A stretch of 64,000 nt of DNA from Nymphaea colorata (taxonomy: Eukaryota; Streptophyta; Magnoliopsida; Nymphaeales; Nymphaeaceae), in the NCBI RefSeq assembly GCF_008831285.2, contig NC_045139.1, positions 17,094,354-17,158,353 of the forward strand. The letters run 5' to 3'. Numbering within the stretch: the stretch's first letter is position 1; every line of letters starts with the position of its first letter. This document shows positions 23,117 to 36,700 of the stretch, in pieces. Under the pieces are notes generated by a model. The model saw only the letters and a program-made list of their open reading frames with translations, was not told the origin of the DNA and searched no databases. The position numbers were made by a program, and so were the translations under genes.

Positions 23117-26100
23117 ATGCTGTACATAATTGGGCTGGGTTTGGGCGATGAGAACGATATAACGTTGAAGGGTCTTGAAGCTATCAAGAGATGTGACAAA
23201 GTCTATATGGAGGCCTACACTTCTTTGCTTTCCTTCGGTCTCTCCCCATCTGGCCTCTCTACCTTGGTACCACTATTTTGCTTGTTCTTTCTTGTGTTCT
23301 GCCCCTCTTATAATTGATGCTTGAAAAATGGAGGAGCATTGAATTGCTTCATTGGATCAAATCCATCTTTCTTCAGTATTTGTATTTATCTATGGTTTCA
23401 TTTTTTTTTTCTTGACTTCTTATAACCACAGGAATTTGGAGGCTTTATCGAGGTTTTCTTATGCTGTTTCTGTAGGAAGAACTATATGGAAAGCAAATTA
23501 TCCTGGCAGATAGAGAGATGGTGGAAGAGGGAGCAGATGCTATACTACTTGAAGCCTCTAAACTGCATGTGGCTTTCCTGGTTGTCGGGGATCCTTTTGG
23601 GTATGCCTTATTTCTTCCAGAACCTTTTGAGGTTATAGTAACGGGTCCTCGTGTTTCTGGTTGTTGACTTTTTACCTAGTTGTCAAGTTATATCTTTTGT
23701 CTTTGCTTTGTGTGTGTGTGTGTGTGTATGTGCATTCTGATTTCTGACTTCTATGTACCCCTAGCGTGTTAATGAATAAACTGTTGGATAGTGGCTATGG
23801 GCTCTACCCGATCACGTTCATAGCTGTGAGGGGGTCCACCCTCAGTTCTCAAACAAATTGTTTCTAGAACATATTTTCAAAACTAAATTTTTATTAAAAA
23901 GTTTAGGTTAAGGGTGTACGAAGCATTCAAAGTTCCGTGCAGAGTTATTCTTGTGGAAAACTACTTGAGAAGCTTTCTACATTGCTATGTTCTGAATATC
24001 TTAGTTGAAGCACACTTCCATAGTTGGTGTTCAAGTGCATGGGGCTAGATCTCATTAACAGCTAGCTGAGTAGGGAGTTCTAGGATCAGGGAAAACTGTC
24101 TATTAGTTTTTTGTGTCATACTAGATAAGAAGGCATATGTAAAAACATTTTCTTTTGTATTACAATATCATAATTATTTCTTCAAAAACTTTTGTGATGG
24201 GAGTTGAATAAATAGCTGCATTTGGCTGTTTTTTCTCACATGCAGTAGCTATTTTGAGCCTTTTTCTGCATCAGTTTGATAATGTCTATAATTGTCGGGG
24301 AGTAAGGTGGCTATATGCTACAGTTGTTGCATATCCTTATGCGCCTACTAAAATACTGAATATTATGAGCAGAGCTACAACTCATGCTGATCTGGTTCTT
24401 CGGGCAAAAAAAGTAGGTGTAGAAGTTCAGGTGGTTCACAATGCTTCAGTTGTAAATGCTGTTGGAGTTTGTGGCTTGCAACTTTATCGCTATGGTGAGA
24501 CTGTATCGATCCCATTCTTCACAGAGACATGGAGGCCCGACAGCTTTTACGAAAAGATTAAGAGAAACCGATCACTGGGTTTGCATACTCTTTGTCTGTT
24601 AGGTGTGCTTCTTTTTACTGTATTTGTGGAACGTTTTTTAATTGATTCTTGGGCAAGGTCGATAAAAAAATATAGTCATCCTTCTAAGTAATGAAAGGAT
24701 GCTTTGAAATTTTGAATTCTGCGTTTTCTCTATGGGGCAAATACCTTTGGCAATGGGGCCAATGAGTTTCTGGGGCCTAGCTTTGATACCTTGGAAAAAC
24801 TGGAGTTGGAGAAGAATCATGTCCTTTTTCATTTTTTTGGGTTAAAAATTAAAACCATGATCATAAAGTTTGTAAGTAACCAGCAGACATGGTCAACAAA
24901 TACTTACCATGCATGTGCGTTTAGTGCAAACTTAGGTTTATTTGTCTATGATCTTCATCATGCTAATGTTCCCCAAAGAGCAACCTTTATTTATTATATT
25001 CTGAAGGTGCTAATTCTCCAAAATTTATGCAGCTTTTCATCACTGAAATTTTTTCAAACTGTTTTTGTGGTTTAAGTAACTCAGAACATCCAATTGCTTT
25101 GCCATTCCATGTTTCTTGCAGTTATTCAAAGGAAAGTTAATTCTTTTTTTTGCATTGTTGCTGCTATTTTTCTATTTCAAGTATCTGAAGGAAATGACCA
25201 CAATTGCAGATATACGTGTGAAGGAACCATCTTTAGAGTCTTTATGCAGGTTAGCATGTGATAGTGTTTTTTGCAATAAATTTAATTTTGACCTCCAATA
25301 TTTACCATTTAAGAGCATAATAAAATTTTGAAAACAAGTATGCCATGCAATCAGGAGACTGCACATTCATAACGCCAGTTGAATGATCACCTTTCTTCTA
25401 GTTCTGTTAGATGAAGCATTTATGTCATTGGTTTCTTCTCTTCTGAAATCCACTAAGCTAATGACAAAAAATTGTTCTTATCTTGGGTTGCTCAGAGGAA
25501 AGAAAAGCTATGAGCCACCGAGATTCATGACAATAGAAACTGCTATTGAGCAACTTCTAGAGGTTGAACAGCTGCGAGCAGAATCTGGTAACGCAAGGCT
25601 TCTCTTTTTATAAATTTGTTTCATGCATCTGTATTACATTTTCTTAGGATGGACCATGATTTTTTTTGGAAATGATAACATTGCAGTTATTAGATGCATG
25701 TGATAACCAGTTCTTTTGCTAGGAAGAACTTGTCGACTGAAAAAACATTTTTTTGGAGTCTTGAAAGTCTAGAAAATTGTGGGCTGTTGATTTCAGCATG
25801 TTGCTGTTAAATGATATGAGAGACTATTTCTACAGAATGGTATCTCCTTGTACATGATAGCACAAAGGAAGTGAAATAATTAAAGAAAAATGCAAAAGCT
25901 TGTTCTAACCTGTTGTAGTAAACAAGCATATTTCTGAGATCATTTCTCCTTTAAGTTTAGTTACTTCTCTTTGTGGTTCTTGAAACTTTTTTTGGATCCG
26001 TCTGTTTATGCTATTCATGCTATTCTTTGCAGTATATAGTGAGGATTCTATCTGTGTTGGCTTTGCTCGCCTTGGAAGTGAAAATCAGATGGTAGTATCT

Positions 26101-26247
26101 GGCTCTATGAAGCAACTGCGTGAAGTTGATTTTGGTGCACCTCTGCATTGCCTTGTCATTGTAGGGGAGACCCATCCCATGGAAGAGGAAATGTTGGAGT
26201 TTTATGCTGTTAAGGAGAAGCGAGCATCATTAGCCTCTCCAGAGTGA
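23117..26247 (+). CDS. DPH5: DPH5, diphthine methyl ester synthase, six coding exons
   Basis: S-adenosylmethionine-dependent methyltransferase of diphthamide synthesis; it methylates the modified histidine of translation elongation factor eEF2 in the cytosol. Coding exons: 23117-23266, 23476-23600, 24373-24602, 25210-25249, 25496-25587, 26033-26247, all with GT-AG borders, giving 852 bases (283 residues plus stop), the usual eukaryotic DPH5 length. The tetrapyrrole-methylase fold is clear: start [20 protein letters not shown], then [18 protein letters not shown] (residues 86-92), [69 protein letters not shown] and [17 protein letters not shown]. The ATG at 23117 starts the conserved methylase strand directly after an acceptor. 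A degraded copy of the exon 3 region lies at 8581-9031. All conserved blocks are intact, so it looks functional. Confidence 0.97.
23710..23728. repeat. (TG)n microsatellite in DPH5 intron 2
   Basis: Short GT/TG run between the second and third coding exons. Confidence 0.9.
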
Positions 26248-29200
26248 ACGCATGTCTTTGGGCCTGCTGGGATTCATGATGAAGAAAAGTTTAGATGGTT
26301 GCTACCAATGCCATCAAACAATTACTTGACTTCTAGCTTTGGTTCACCTTTATTTATCCCAATAATGCCCGATCACAAGGAAGATTGATTTGCTGGAAAT
26401 TTGCCACTAGAGAGCTATTTGTGTCCTATGAGTCATCCCTCACTCAATTATGTACAACATGCTTATGTCCCATGACACGAAAGAAATTGCTGAAGATTTG
26501 CTGCAAGAGAACCGCTGGAGTCTTACAAATCATTCCTCATCATGTACAACATCCGTACAGCCCCATTGCATGTAAAAATAGATAGCTGGAATTTGCAGTT
26601 ACAGCCATTGATGTCTTATGAGTCTTTCCTCACTAAAGTATGTATAATATTCTTTATGATGACACAGGGTAGGGTCATTTTCGTTATGACTCCATCCTGC
26701 TAATTGATTAAATTATTTTCTGTTTCCGGATATGACTTTTGGCTGTCTATGATTACAAGGATAAAAATTATGCATCTTTTTTTTAAAAAAAAAAGAACCT
26801 TGAGCATATTATCTTGGGTATTTTCATAACAAGGGCTTGGCAATAGTTCTCAGTTCTCACTTCCATTTCCTGATTGCTGACTGCACGGGTTGGCTCAAAG
26901 TGTTCAAGTTGCAGAAGTTTCATATTGGGGCTTTTGCGTCCTTCCTTTTTCCATGAGACAAGTTGGAGACATTTTCAACGGGCAGAAGAGAGTTGATTTA
27001 CTTGGAATAAGAAAGGTACAAGAATGCCAATTTCAGAGAGGCAGCGAACAGTGGGAAACTGTTGGAAGGCCACCTGAATGTTTTGTTTTGTTGAAACTCT
27101 TCATGGGATCTTCCTTAAGGTGCTAGTCTTATCCTATCTGCTCATTTGGTTTTCAAATGCTGAGACTGTTACAGGCATAGAATGTGGGCAGAGTGGAGAA
27201 GGAAGTGACTGCTGGGCAGGCATTCAGCATTTCGAGTCCCATGTGTCACCTCCTTGTACAAGTAAGAAGGGTGAAGGTTAAGCATCCACCATAGAGAAGG
27301 CTAGTACAAAGCCACAAACTATTGATCTGTGCAGTAGAGGTGCTTGACAGGAAGTACATATTCAGGCTTGTTCTGTTTCAACCTGGATCCTACTGACACT
27401 ACTCTGGCAGCGAGAGGCAGGGTTGTTCAGGAAATGACAACCAAGAAATCTTTTTCAAGAAATGACAGAGAAACAGCGAAAGCAAATCTTTGGGCAAAAG
27501 TTAGTCGGATGCTTCGTTATATTCTTCTAACTTTATACCATTATTCTATTAATCAAGCTGTTGATGTTTGGGGAGAAAGCTCATGAAAAAGCTATATTTC
27601 ATAAATTCTGGTTGGTGTGCTTTTCTTTGGGCAAATTTTCATTTTAGGGCCGACCTTTAGCTACACAAAAAAAAAGTAGACTTCACGTTTCTCAATTATT
27701 CGATATAAACGTCCCTTCACTGATGCTTGTAAAACTAATCTTAAGCTAGTTCCATCATTTTGGAAAGTAAAACCTCCTTGTATTCTCCTGAAAAATTGAA
27801 GCTTTTCCCCAACTTCATTAAAACTAAGAGGGTTGATTATTTCCGCTTCAACCCTGCTGGGGAGGATCGTTATTTTATCTAGCATGACTGCTTTTGTGAC
27901 TTAAAGTAGCATGCATTGATAAAAGTAAGCGCCTAAAAGGTCTCATCAGCAAAGCTGTTGCCTGCATCAAACAATTCAGAGATGTGAAGCTTTTGTAGAG
28001 TCATGGTCCTGAACTTACCTACTTTTGATCTTTTCTGCTCCAACTTTAGTTGGTGCTGTCTTACTTAGCATGGCTGTCTTTTTTGCAGCCAATTTTGTAT
28101 TAGCTTAAAACACCAAAAGTAACTAATAAAATGGAAAATGTATAGATCAACCATTTTTACAGATGCAAAGCTTTAGGTTGCATTTTTTATGAACCTATTG
28201 GTTAAAAAATTAAGGAAGAAGACTGTTCCTTTCCCCCTTTTTACATTGCATTGGAAACCATGCTATGTTTGTGACAACCATGGGTGCAATTCCATTATTC
28301 TTCACCTCATCGCCAAGATAGTTGTCGTCCGAGCTGCCCAAGTAGCTTCATAATCACTAGAAATGGTTCACTTTTCCTAAGTGCTGGTGTGGTGGCAGAA
28401 TCTAAACCTAACCCAATTATGTAAAGGAAAATTTTCCATCTTGTACACAACTTCCCTTCTTTATCAAGAAACGGCCTCAACTTTTTTTCTTTTTTATTTT
28501 GCTCATGCGGTAGTTACCTTTCCCTTGTAGAGTTTTCTACAGTTGAATGAACATGGTCGTTAGCGCCTGACACTGGGTGCTAGGGCTTTATATTGAGTCG
28601 AGTCAACTCGAACAAATGAGGAACTTTACTTTATTAAACTCGAGTAAGCTTCTTTTATCCAAGTTATCTTTTTGTTTTGTAATTGTCAAACTTAAAATCA
28701 AGGAAAAAGATCAAGTTAATAGGAAGTTGGTTAGTGAGCTTAAACGAGAGCTCAAACCAGGACCTCGTCTATCGAAGCACATCATTCTTTTATTATTACT
28801 TATCAGCTGATATAAATAACTCCTCTTTTGAAATAATTTCACAAAAAGATAAATACTTTTTGGTCCTCAGTTAAGTCTGCTATTGTATTTTTGTTTGCCA
28901 AGGGAACCTGTCTACGCAAGAGACTTGTCTTTGCAAGGCTAGTAGAATTTAAAAACCAGGAAGTGCAATAATTTAGGAAAATCATTGCTAGTCTATCTTA
29001 TTAGATATTGATCAGATAATCCATATTAAAGCAACTTTGAAAAAAAAAGGCAAATCTTAGTACTTCCACTTTATAAAGTTGCTCTTTATTTATGATATGG
29101 CTTTGGCAGCTAAAAAATCGGTAGCACTCCTCCTGAAATCTCGTATTTCATGATATCCTATTTAAAATATAACATGTCCTGCAACAATGCAAACCGATTT

Positions 29201-29470
29201 GTCAGATTTAGTGACACTTCAATTAAATTGTTGCTGCAACGATGGCGATTTGGTGAGAAGCCGAAACTGTTTCTTTTTCTTCCCATTCTTAAGATTCTTC
29301 GATATGTTTGTGAAGAGCGACATACTTATTTACTAGAATATCGCACATTTATCGTTTGTAATCCAAAATAATAATAATTACAAAAAATCAAATTCACCTC
29401 ACCAATCCATCAACTCGGCCAACTATGTCAAATCCGTCGCTGTAAACTTAGCAAACGGGGAGGAACGATG
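26248..29470. other. DPH5 3' flank and intergenic DNA, no further gene recognised
   Basis: The first ~400 bases (26385-26660) hold three diverged tandem copies of a unit starting GCTGRARATTTGC and ending near ATGTACAACAT/ATGTATAATAT, probably in the 3' UTR. Frames at 26890-27281 and 27661-27885 have no known motif. The rest is AT-rich with no supported feature. Confidence 0.45.
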
Positions 29471-29475
29471 ATTTC

Positions 29476-29485
29476 TATTTAAATA
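29476..29485 (+). promoter_or_regulatory. TATA-like element upstream of the small GC-rich ORF
   Basis: TATTTAAATA lies about 320 bases before the ATG at 29805, within suitable range for a plant core promoter with a ~290-base leader. Weak evidence on its own. Confidence 0.3.
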
Positions 29486-29804
29486 TAGCACGATAAGAAC
29501 TGCGTTTCTATTTACCCACAACACAGGTGCGTGGGTGTAAATATAAGGAGTAATTTTTTTGTAATGCAGATGAAAAGTAATGGCTTATTCTATACGTGTT
29601 TACCTTTACTGGCGTCGGATTTGCACAGGCGCGTGTCGACCTATGTATGCGCGGAAGAGATAGATATGGAGGGATTGAGGGAGGGAGAGCATCTATACGC
29701 CACCGCCACAAGCGATCCTTCTTCATAAAATGGTAGGGAGGAGGAAGCAGGGATAGAGTCAGGAAAGTTCATCCTTCCTTCCCGCCGTCCGTCTGTGTTG
29801 TTTA

Positions 29805-30092
29805 ATGGGGACGCCTGCAAGCTGCACGACCTTCTGCCGCGGTGGCGTCCGGTCCGGTGCCGGCGACGACACTCCTACCCGATGCAAACGCATCGACCGG
29901 GCGGCCCTGTGGCTCCGCAGCGGCCTCGCCGCCGCCTTCTTCGCGTCGCTCGAGCGGTGCTCCTGCGTCGCCGTGGCCACCAACGACGACGACGACTCCG
30001 CCGCCAAGGGAGCCAGCGAAATCTGCCGGAGCGGCCGACACACTCGTCAAGATTTCCAGAAGCCGGCGAAGGGGAGCCTCCCGACCCCTTGA
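29805..30092 (+). CDS. Small conserved-looking plant protein of unknown function (95 aa)
   Basis: A GC-rich ORF in AT-rich surroundings, starting MGTPASCTTFCRG. Its centre (about residues 27-63) reads CKRIDRAALWLRSGLAAAFF followed by ASLERCSCVAVATNDDDD: a short amphipathic or hydrophobic helix, a Cys-rich turn and an acidic run. This pattern recalls small uncharacterised plant proteins, but I cannot name the family. Several overlapping frames on both strands are open because the sequence is GC-rich. I chose this one for its start at the first ATG after a leader-like region, its protein-like composition and the upstream TATA-like element. The C-terminal part after SAAKGASEI looks less conserved and may be 3' sequence reached because an intron was missed. 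Confidence 0.5.
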   Translation: MGTPASCTTFCRGGVRSGAGDDTPTRCKRIDRAALWLRSGLAAAFFASLERCSCVAVATNDDDDSAAKGASEICRSGRHTRQDFQKPAKGSLPTP

Positions 30093-31865
30093 AGTGTGAG
30101 CATACCAGCGAGAAACCACACGCCAACAAGAAAACGAAACGCTTTCGTCTTATTTGTTGATTATTAGTTTAATGGGCAATGGCCACTTCAAACTTTTTTC
30201 CTTTTTCTTTTTTTTTTTTTCCGTTTCCGTTCCCCTGTACATGGGAGTTCTTTTCAGTAGCAAAGGTCTAATTGGTGTTGCAGCGTTGGTGAAGAATAGA
30301 GTAGGAAGATCAGTTTATGGCCTGGCCAGATGGTTAGACTGCATAGAAGACGATTGGCTTGAGTCGGTGCTTGCGAGCTATTGTCAATGGTCACCGTTTT
30401 CGTTAGCCGCCAAACACTGTATTCCAGTGTAATAATCAAAAGCACAGGAACATGGTGAAAGGAATTGCAGTCCTCCCGTTTTTGTTGACTCAGGTGTGGT
30501 CTGAATTTGATCGTCTTCAGATTACCAACGAATTGCTTGTCATCGATGTATCTCGGTTGCTTCTTCTCAGGCCTGTTTCTACTCTTTAGAAGGAGTCAGT
30601 TAGGTTGCTAATGAGGGCTTGGCTTCCATTTTGTAAGTGATTTATTTTCCAATGTGGTTCCCAAGCCATAGCCTGCATTCTGTTCCCCGTACATAAGTTT
30701 TTTGTCATTATAAGAAGTTGGAAGGATCATAATATGACTTACAGGAAAGATTGTGACTATAGATTCAAAGGAAAGAAAGAAGGAATTGAGATTCCTGGTG
30801 GGGTGAGCCAGTTAGAGAGACAGCGGCGTTCACCTGACTTGCTATTTTCGCCTGCTGTTGAATTGTTATCTACGGTTCCATCTTCAGTTCTTTTGGGTTT
30901 GATGACTTGATGCCGTCTCAGGCTTCAGGCCGCGCTTAATCAGACGCCTGCCAAGATTAGACGAGAAGACGGGTTCATAATTTGCCAGTTTGGTACGCTT
31001 TCTAAGAAATCATATGTTGACAAATCCCATCTAGGAGGCTGCCGCGGACAAGAGAATTTTTCTTTTTTGCCCAGAAAAGTAGAATAAAGTTGTTAAGAAC
31101 GAATGGTGAAGCACGCTAAGCAAGCATGAATAACATCGTCACGCCCAGATGGAATGTGTAGCAGAGTTAGCTACGAGTGAAAAAGATAGGAAAAACAAGG
31201 TCGATTGGGGCGGACCGCCTGCACCTAGCAAAACGGTGCAAAACCCCTAAATAGGCTAAACACGATGCGGCGCGGCAAGCTCAGGGACCCGCCAGATTCT
31301 GTGCTGGGGCTAAACAGAATGAGCAAAGGAAAGACTAAATGAGCAGCTCATCCATCAATGTGCAAAGTTACCATAAGCCCTTAAAGGGAACTTATCAACC
31401 TTGTGAATCGGTTAATTCTCGATCGGATTATAACAAACTTGTCAAATTCCAGGCTCGACGGGGTGGCGAAGCAAATGACTTTTTTGGTACCCTTTTATAC
31501 AAGGGCTATTGAATATCAAATTATGCAGGGTTAACCACTTCAGGATTCAAGCAACCTTCAAACATGCAAAGAGCAAGTTAGCAGACAAAGATGAATAGAT
31601 GATTGCACAACATTATATCAACAATTTCCCCGACCTATTGGTCATACCAACTCTCTCCACTAGCTTTGTCCGTCCTGATTACACACGAGAAGTAATTGAA
31701 ATATCAACTCATTTCTTCTTACCAAGGAAGAAGTTTCTCAATCTGACAAAAATGTATTTGAGCAATCTATTAAAAAACAATCACAATTTCACTCTTCCAT
31801 ATACCAAAAAACGATCTCACTCTGCAAATTATAAAATACAAGCAGCCCCATGCCCACTAAAACAA
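30093..31865. other. Intergenic or 3' flanks, no gene recognised
   Basis: Between the small plus-strand ORF and the minus-strand zinc-finger gene, so probably containing both 3' UTRs. 31100-31330 is locally GC-richer. No tRNA or protein motif found. Confidence 0.4.
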
Positions 31866-33712
31866 TTATACAACATTAACCGTCTGAGTAATCGCATCCT
31901 TTTGACTGTTACACCTGCAAAAAGGTGAAGTTCAAAGAACCAATTACTTTTAGCGTAGCTAGCACACACAGATATGTACGCATACTCTTAAGGCCCAAAA
32001 AAAAAGGAAAAAAACTGGATATCAGCCTATGCTGCAAACGCAAAAAGGAACACTAATAACAAAGAAAAGGTTCCGTCACTCAACGACCGTAAGACCATAA
32101 AATCAAGGGGAAAAAAAAAGTGACCAAGTAAACCAACTGCAAAGACATGCTCATGCTACCATAAACCCGGTAGTCACGACTCACGGCAGACAAAACTCAC
32201 CAGCTTCTCTTACGTCAACGCACATGGATGCAGGTCAGCAACCCAACCACTGACCAAAAACTTTTACATATTAAACACTAAGTCTTGCAGTAAAATCATA
32301 TCAGTCCAAGCTCATTTTCCTGAGGAATATAATGAAAATCCACATGCTATGCATGCCAACAGGCAACAAAAATATCCATCATATGACCCTCTAAAAATAC
32401 TCCCTTTTTATCATCTTTAATCGGCTGAGAAGGCATAAATAAATTATTGAACAACAAATAATATGCCAGTATGTTATGTAAGGTATCATATTTGCAGCAG
32501 AAAAAGCATTTCACATAACAACACATTTATTATTACAAATGACAGAGACGGACCTGTTACAATGTAGTCTAGATGCAAAATTGTGGTTATTGCAATTGGT
32601 ACACATCCAATCTCCATGCCGCCATTGCTTTGCACTGTTCAATTGAAAATATGAATAATGTAAGGAGGCCTATGTTGTCAAAAGCGCGCAGAGCAGGCTA
32701 AGCAATTTGAAGCTACAACCTACGAGGACTAAATGAATTAAGCAGTACAAGATTATTTTAAAAGGAAGAAACTATAACATGGAATATAAAATGTTAAATT
32801 TAACAAAAACATTGAAGCAACTGTCCAGCAGAAACCATATGGTATCAATTCATAACCAAATAACAAAATCATAACACAGAATAAGTTAACATCACAATCA
32901 CCATTATTTGTTCAGAGTGTATAAAATGTGTTGATTTCCTAAAAAAACGGCTGGTAAATCTATAATACTGATTTCTAACACCTAGAAACGTACACCAGAA
33001 ATCAAAAAGGTTCGGTCACCGGGTCTTCATGACATAAACATATATACACTTCTAATGCCAAAAGACAAACAAGTCTAGAAAGAATGAGGAAAAGAAAATC
33101 TGCATAAAAACTGAAGCACAAGAAGAAAATCTGTCTCAAACAGGAGAGGGAAAAAAAAGATGAAGAAAATAATCTAAGCTGTTAATTGGAAAGAAAAAAC
33201 TAGGTTGTTTAGTGCCTAAGCGAGCCTACGTGATGGCCTAGAAATTTTGAAATAGCAGGTAGCCTAGGAACACTAGCCTAGCAATCAGCCAAGCCTAGGT
33301 CCTGGCGAGCCTAGGCACAGTTGACAACATAGAATCAGGCATTCAAACAAATAATCTTCATCTTAAATAACTAAGACAAAACCTGTATACAAGGAAATCT
33401 CAAAGATTGTACACAATATTCAGTAAAAAAGCCCTATCCATACAGAATAAAAATTCACTGAGCAAGTTCAATTGTGTCATTCCAAGTGTCGTGTGGTTAT
33501 CATTAGTGAGGGGTTCCAAGCTGCAACCATCTAGTGTCCCCATTACTTGGCCCAGAAAAAAATTATCACCACGAAGAGAAAAAAAATAGCAAGATCATCC
33601 ATTGCATGAAGGACAAGAAAGCAGTGAAAAGCATCGAACCCATGGATTATGATTGGCTAAAGCTATAAGGGCATGCAGAAATGCATATGTAGTATCGGTA
33701 TGTGTGTTATCG

Positions 33713-33755
<43 letters not shown>

Positions 33756-36700
33756 GCATATCAACCTGAACCTATCAAAAACTAAGAGAAATGGGATTAG
33801 AATGAAGCCTAACGACATTTTCCAGTCCTATGAACATCAGTAACTATTTGATATAGTGCCTAAAGTTTTGTTGTTGTAATTTTCCTTCTGATTTGAGAAA
33901 CTATGCCTTTGGACGGTAAATTCCTTATCTGTTACATGCGATCAGAATAAAATTTCATCCTCATCTTTCAGAAATTTACATTTGACAAAACTACCACAAA
34001 AATCTATCAGAACTAATATGGCTGTCAGACCAAATCACAACATGCATCATGATCGAGCATTAGTAATGTTGACCCTAACATCCAGTTGTTTAAATAAAAA
34101 CTATTACAAGCCTCCCTCACATGCCAGATTTTACCAAGTAAATAACATAAAACAAAAAGTTCATGATTTATGATAAGTTGGAAGGATGCTTCATTGAATG
34201 AGTTATGGGCAACAGACCAATAAATAAATTAAATAGCAGTTGAACACGTTACAAGAAAGTAACGTAAACTGGCTCGTGATGGAGTTTCAGCCTAAAAAGG
34301 AACATCATTGACACGTAAAAATTGGCCCATACAGTCAGATAAATAGTTGTGCTTAACAATGCAAGATGTAAGCCAAAAACTGTGAAATAATTAGCAAAAG
34401 AGAAAAAGCATCGACAAAAACTTAAAACATTAGCTTCCCATGAAAAGAGAATATTTTTAATTGAGAGGCTTAAGTGCATTAGATAATGTATTCATAAAGA
34501 AAGCTCAACAACCTCAGAAAGAATTTAGTTGAAGAAAATAATAAGTAGAAAAAACAAGAACTGCCAAGGTCATTCTAAGGGAGGAAAAAACCCATACAAA
34601 AGCTTTCATCATCTCTGGGAAAACACATACTTTTAACATCTATAAACAAGATCCTTTCATTTCTCTAGATTCACTTTCTGCTCTAAGAAGGTCCTCAGCA
34701 TCCACACTGAGAAGCAGTTACTCAGTATTATTAATGATGTAATGCCATAAATTTCATATTTTGCCATTGAAAAGATGCCAAACCTTACTGGCAATATGAG
34801 ATGTAAAGGAATGTTACGTCAATTTTCTAGCCAACATCCAGTAAATATCAAACATGACCACATTTATTTATTGAAGAATACAGCAGCCCCAAAATTATTA
34901 GGTGGTTCAACTTGGCATATCCATAAACAAAAGGAAACTCTGTATGTTAATCATATAAAATTAGATAACAAGAAAAAGTAATTACCCTTTTCCCAGAATT
35001 GCAGGAACTGTTGTCATCTGTGACGTTTGCATGTGCATATGCAAATTAGGAACAGCTGCAGTGCTTCCAGCAGAAAGTGTGGTATACAACGTGGATGTTT
35101 GATCATTAGTGGATCCAGCCATTTGAGAAAACCCTCCATAAGAAACTTGCTGCCCAGTTGGCTTTTGATTCCAGCAGGAAGACAGTGTTAGAAAAGAACC
35201 AATCCTTACACTAATTCAGGAAAGAAACTACATGCAAAGCAATACCATAATGTGGCTGTTCATATCGCCTGCATTCAATCTCTTGCTGTCCCAGCCATTA
35301 ACAAATTCTTCTGATGCAAGACGCTTTGTACCCAATGCTGCAACACCAAAATTTGCAACCAGTTCTCAAATAGTGAACCAGTGTGTTTTTGTGTGTGTGT
35401 GTGTGAGTGAGTGAGTGAGAGAGAGAGAGAGAGAGAGATGTGAAGATCATAACACACGAAAAGAAAATAGATGGAAGAGTTAGAGCTATCAATAAGATAG
35501 AGTTAGATCATCTACAAGTACGTCGAGGACAAAACAAGGCCAGTTCCATAAGGGAGACCCAACTAACTGAGCCGGTGAAGTCTAGGAGAGTATCCTATCT
35601 TGTAAGTTAATATAGATAATAATTTGACTCATTAACAGCATTAAAAGGTAGAGAAGTTGTATTATCATACCAACAAAAGCCTCAATTAGAGGGGAACAAA
35701 TTCATTATGAGTTGTGTGGGTGGACAACAGAGCATATGCACACCATATTTACTTCTGGATTACAATATCAAAGCCATGAAAGGAATACTCGCCATTTATA
35801 TTCTATCAACCTCATCCCCAAAGATGCGACTTCGGTCAGCTTTTTTCCACACAAATTACAACAAAGTTTCACAAGGTTAAAAATAACCCTTTTCCATAAG
35901 CACTAACAGCAATCGCCAAACTGAGCAAGATCAGTTACATCAAAGTACAACCAGGATTTATGCCCCCAATAATTTTTGACCTCTATAATTGAATCACTAA
36001 CAAGCTCAAAGTCTTCAAATATCAATATCTGCATAAACATGCAACTGTCTGTTTTATTACTCAGCTAATAAATATGCAGTCTTAACGTGACCCGATAGAG
36101 CCTTTGACGCTAACTATGAAGCACCAAAAGCAACTTACTGGGAAACAAATCAGTAGTTGCAGGGGCAGCCGTTGAAGAAGGCATACCAGGTGGAAAAGGA
36201 GCGTTACATTTCTTACACTGCACGTACCAAGAAATTAGATCAGAATGTCAATACCTTACAGAAGGGACATCATAAAGATGAATTCCAGAGTTCCAATACA
36301 TATGCAGTTGTGACAAAACCTAGCAACTAGGAAGCTAACCAGTCCATAGAAATATCATGACACCAACATACACACATCCAAACACCAGCTTTCTTTACCT
36401 GAGCACGAGAGGAATAGTTATGAAAACCACAGTTACATATCCAATCCCCATTACGCCATCCTTTAGGAACCATAAGAAGCTGACTGGTATTGTTCACATA
36501 TCCACTGTTACTGCTTCCACCAAATGACCAAGAAGTTGATGTCTGAAGTCCATACTTATTATCAGCAGTATATGGCCAACCAGCCCCTGCAGTTCCTGCC
36601 GAAAATGCCTGTTGCTGAAGATCAGATTGATTCATATTTAATCCCGGTCCACCCTGTGCCCTGGCAAAATAATGTGCATGAGTTGGGATAGAAGCTCCAG

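Noticed and set aside
24254-24372. Plus-strand frame upstream of DPH5 exon 3 as extra coding sequence
   Set aside because: Exon 3 must begin at 24373 to join GG|A GCT ACA after GDPFG; the earlier codons are intron sequence kept open by chance, and an alternative acceptor near 24246 gives no family match.
32301-32319. Alternative last exon of the zinc-finger gene (good acceptor, short tail)
   Set aside because: It would leave the fourth finger without its last cysteine; the exon at 31866-31914 supplies it in frame.
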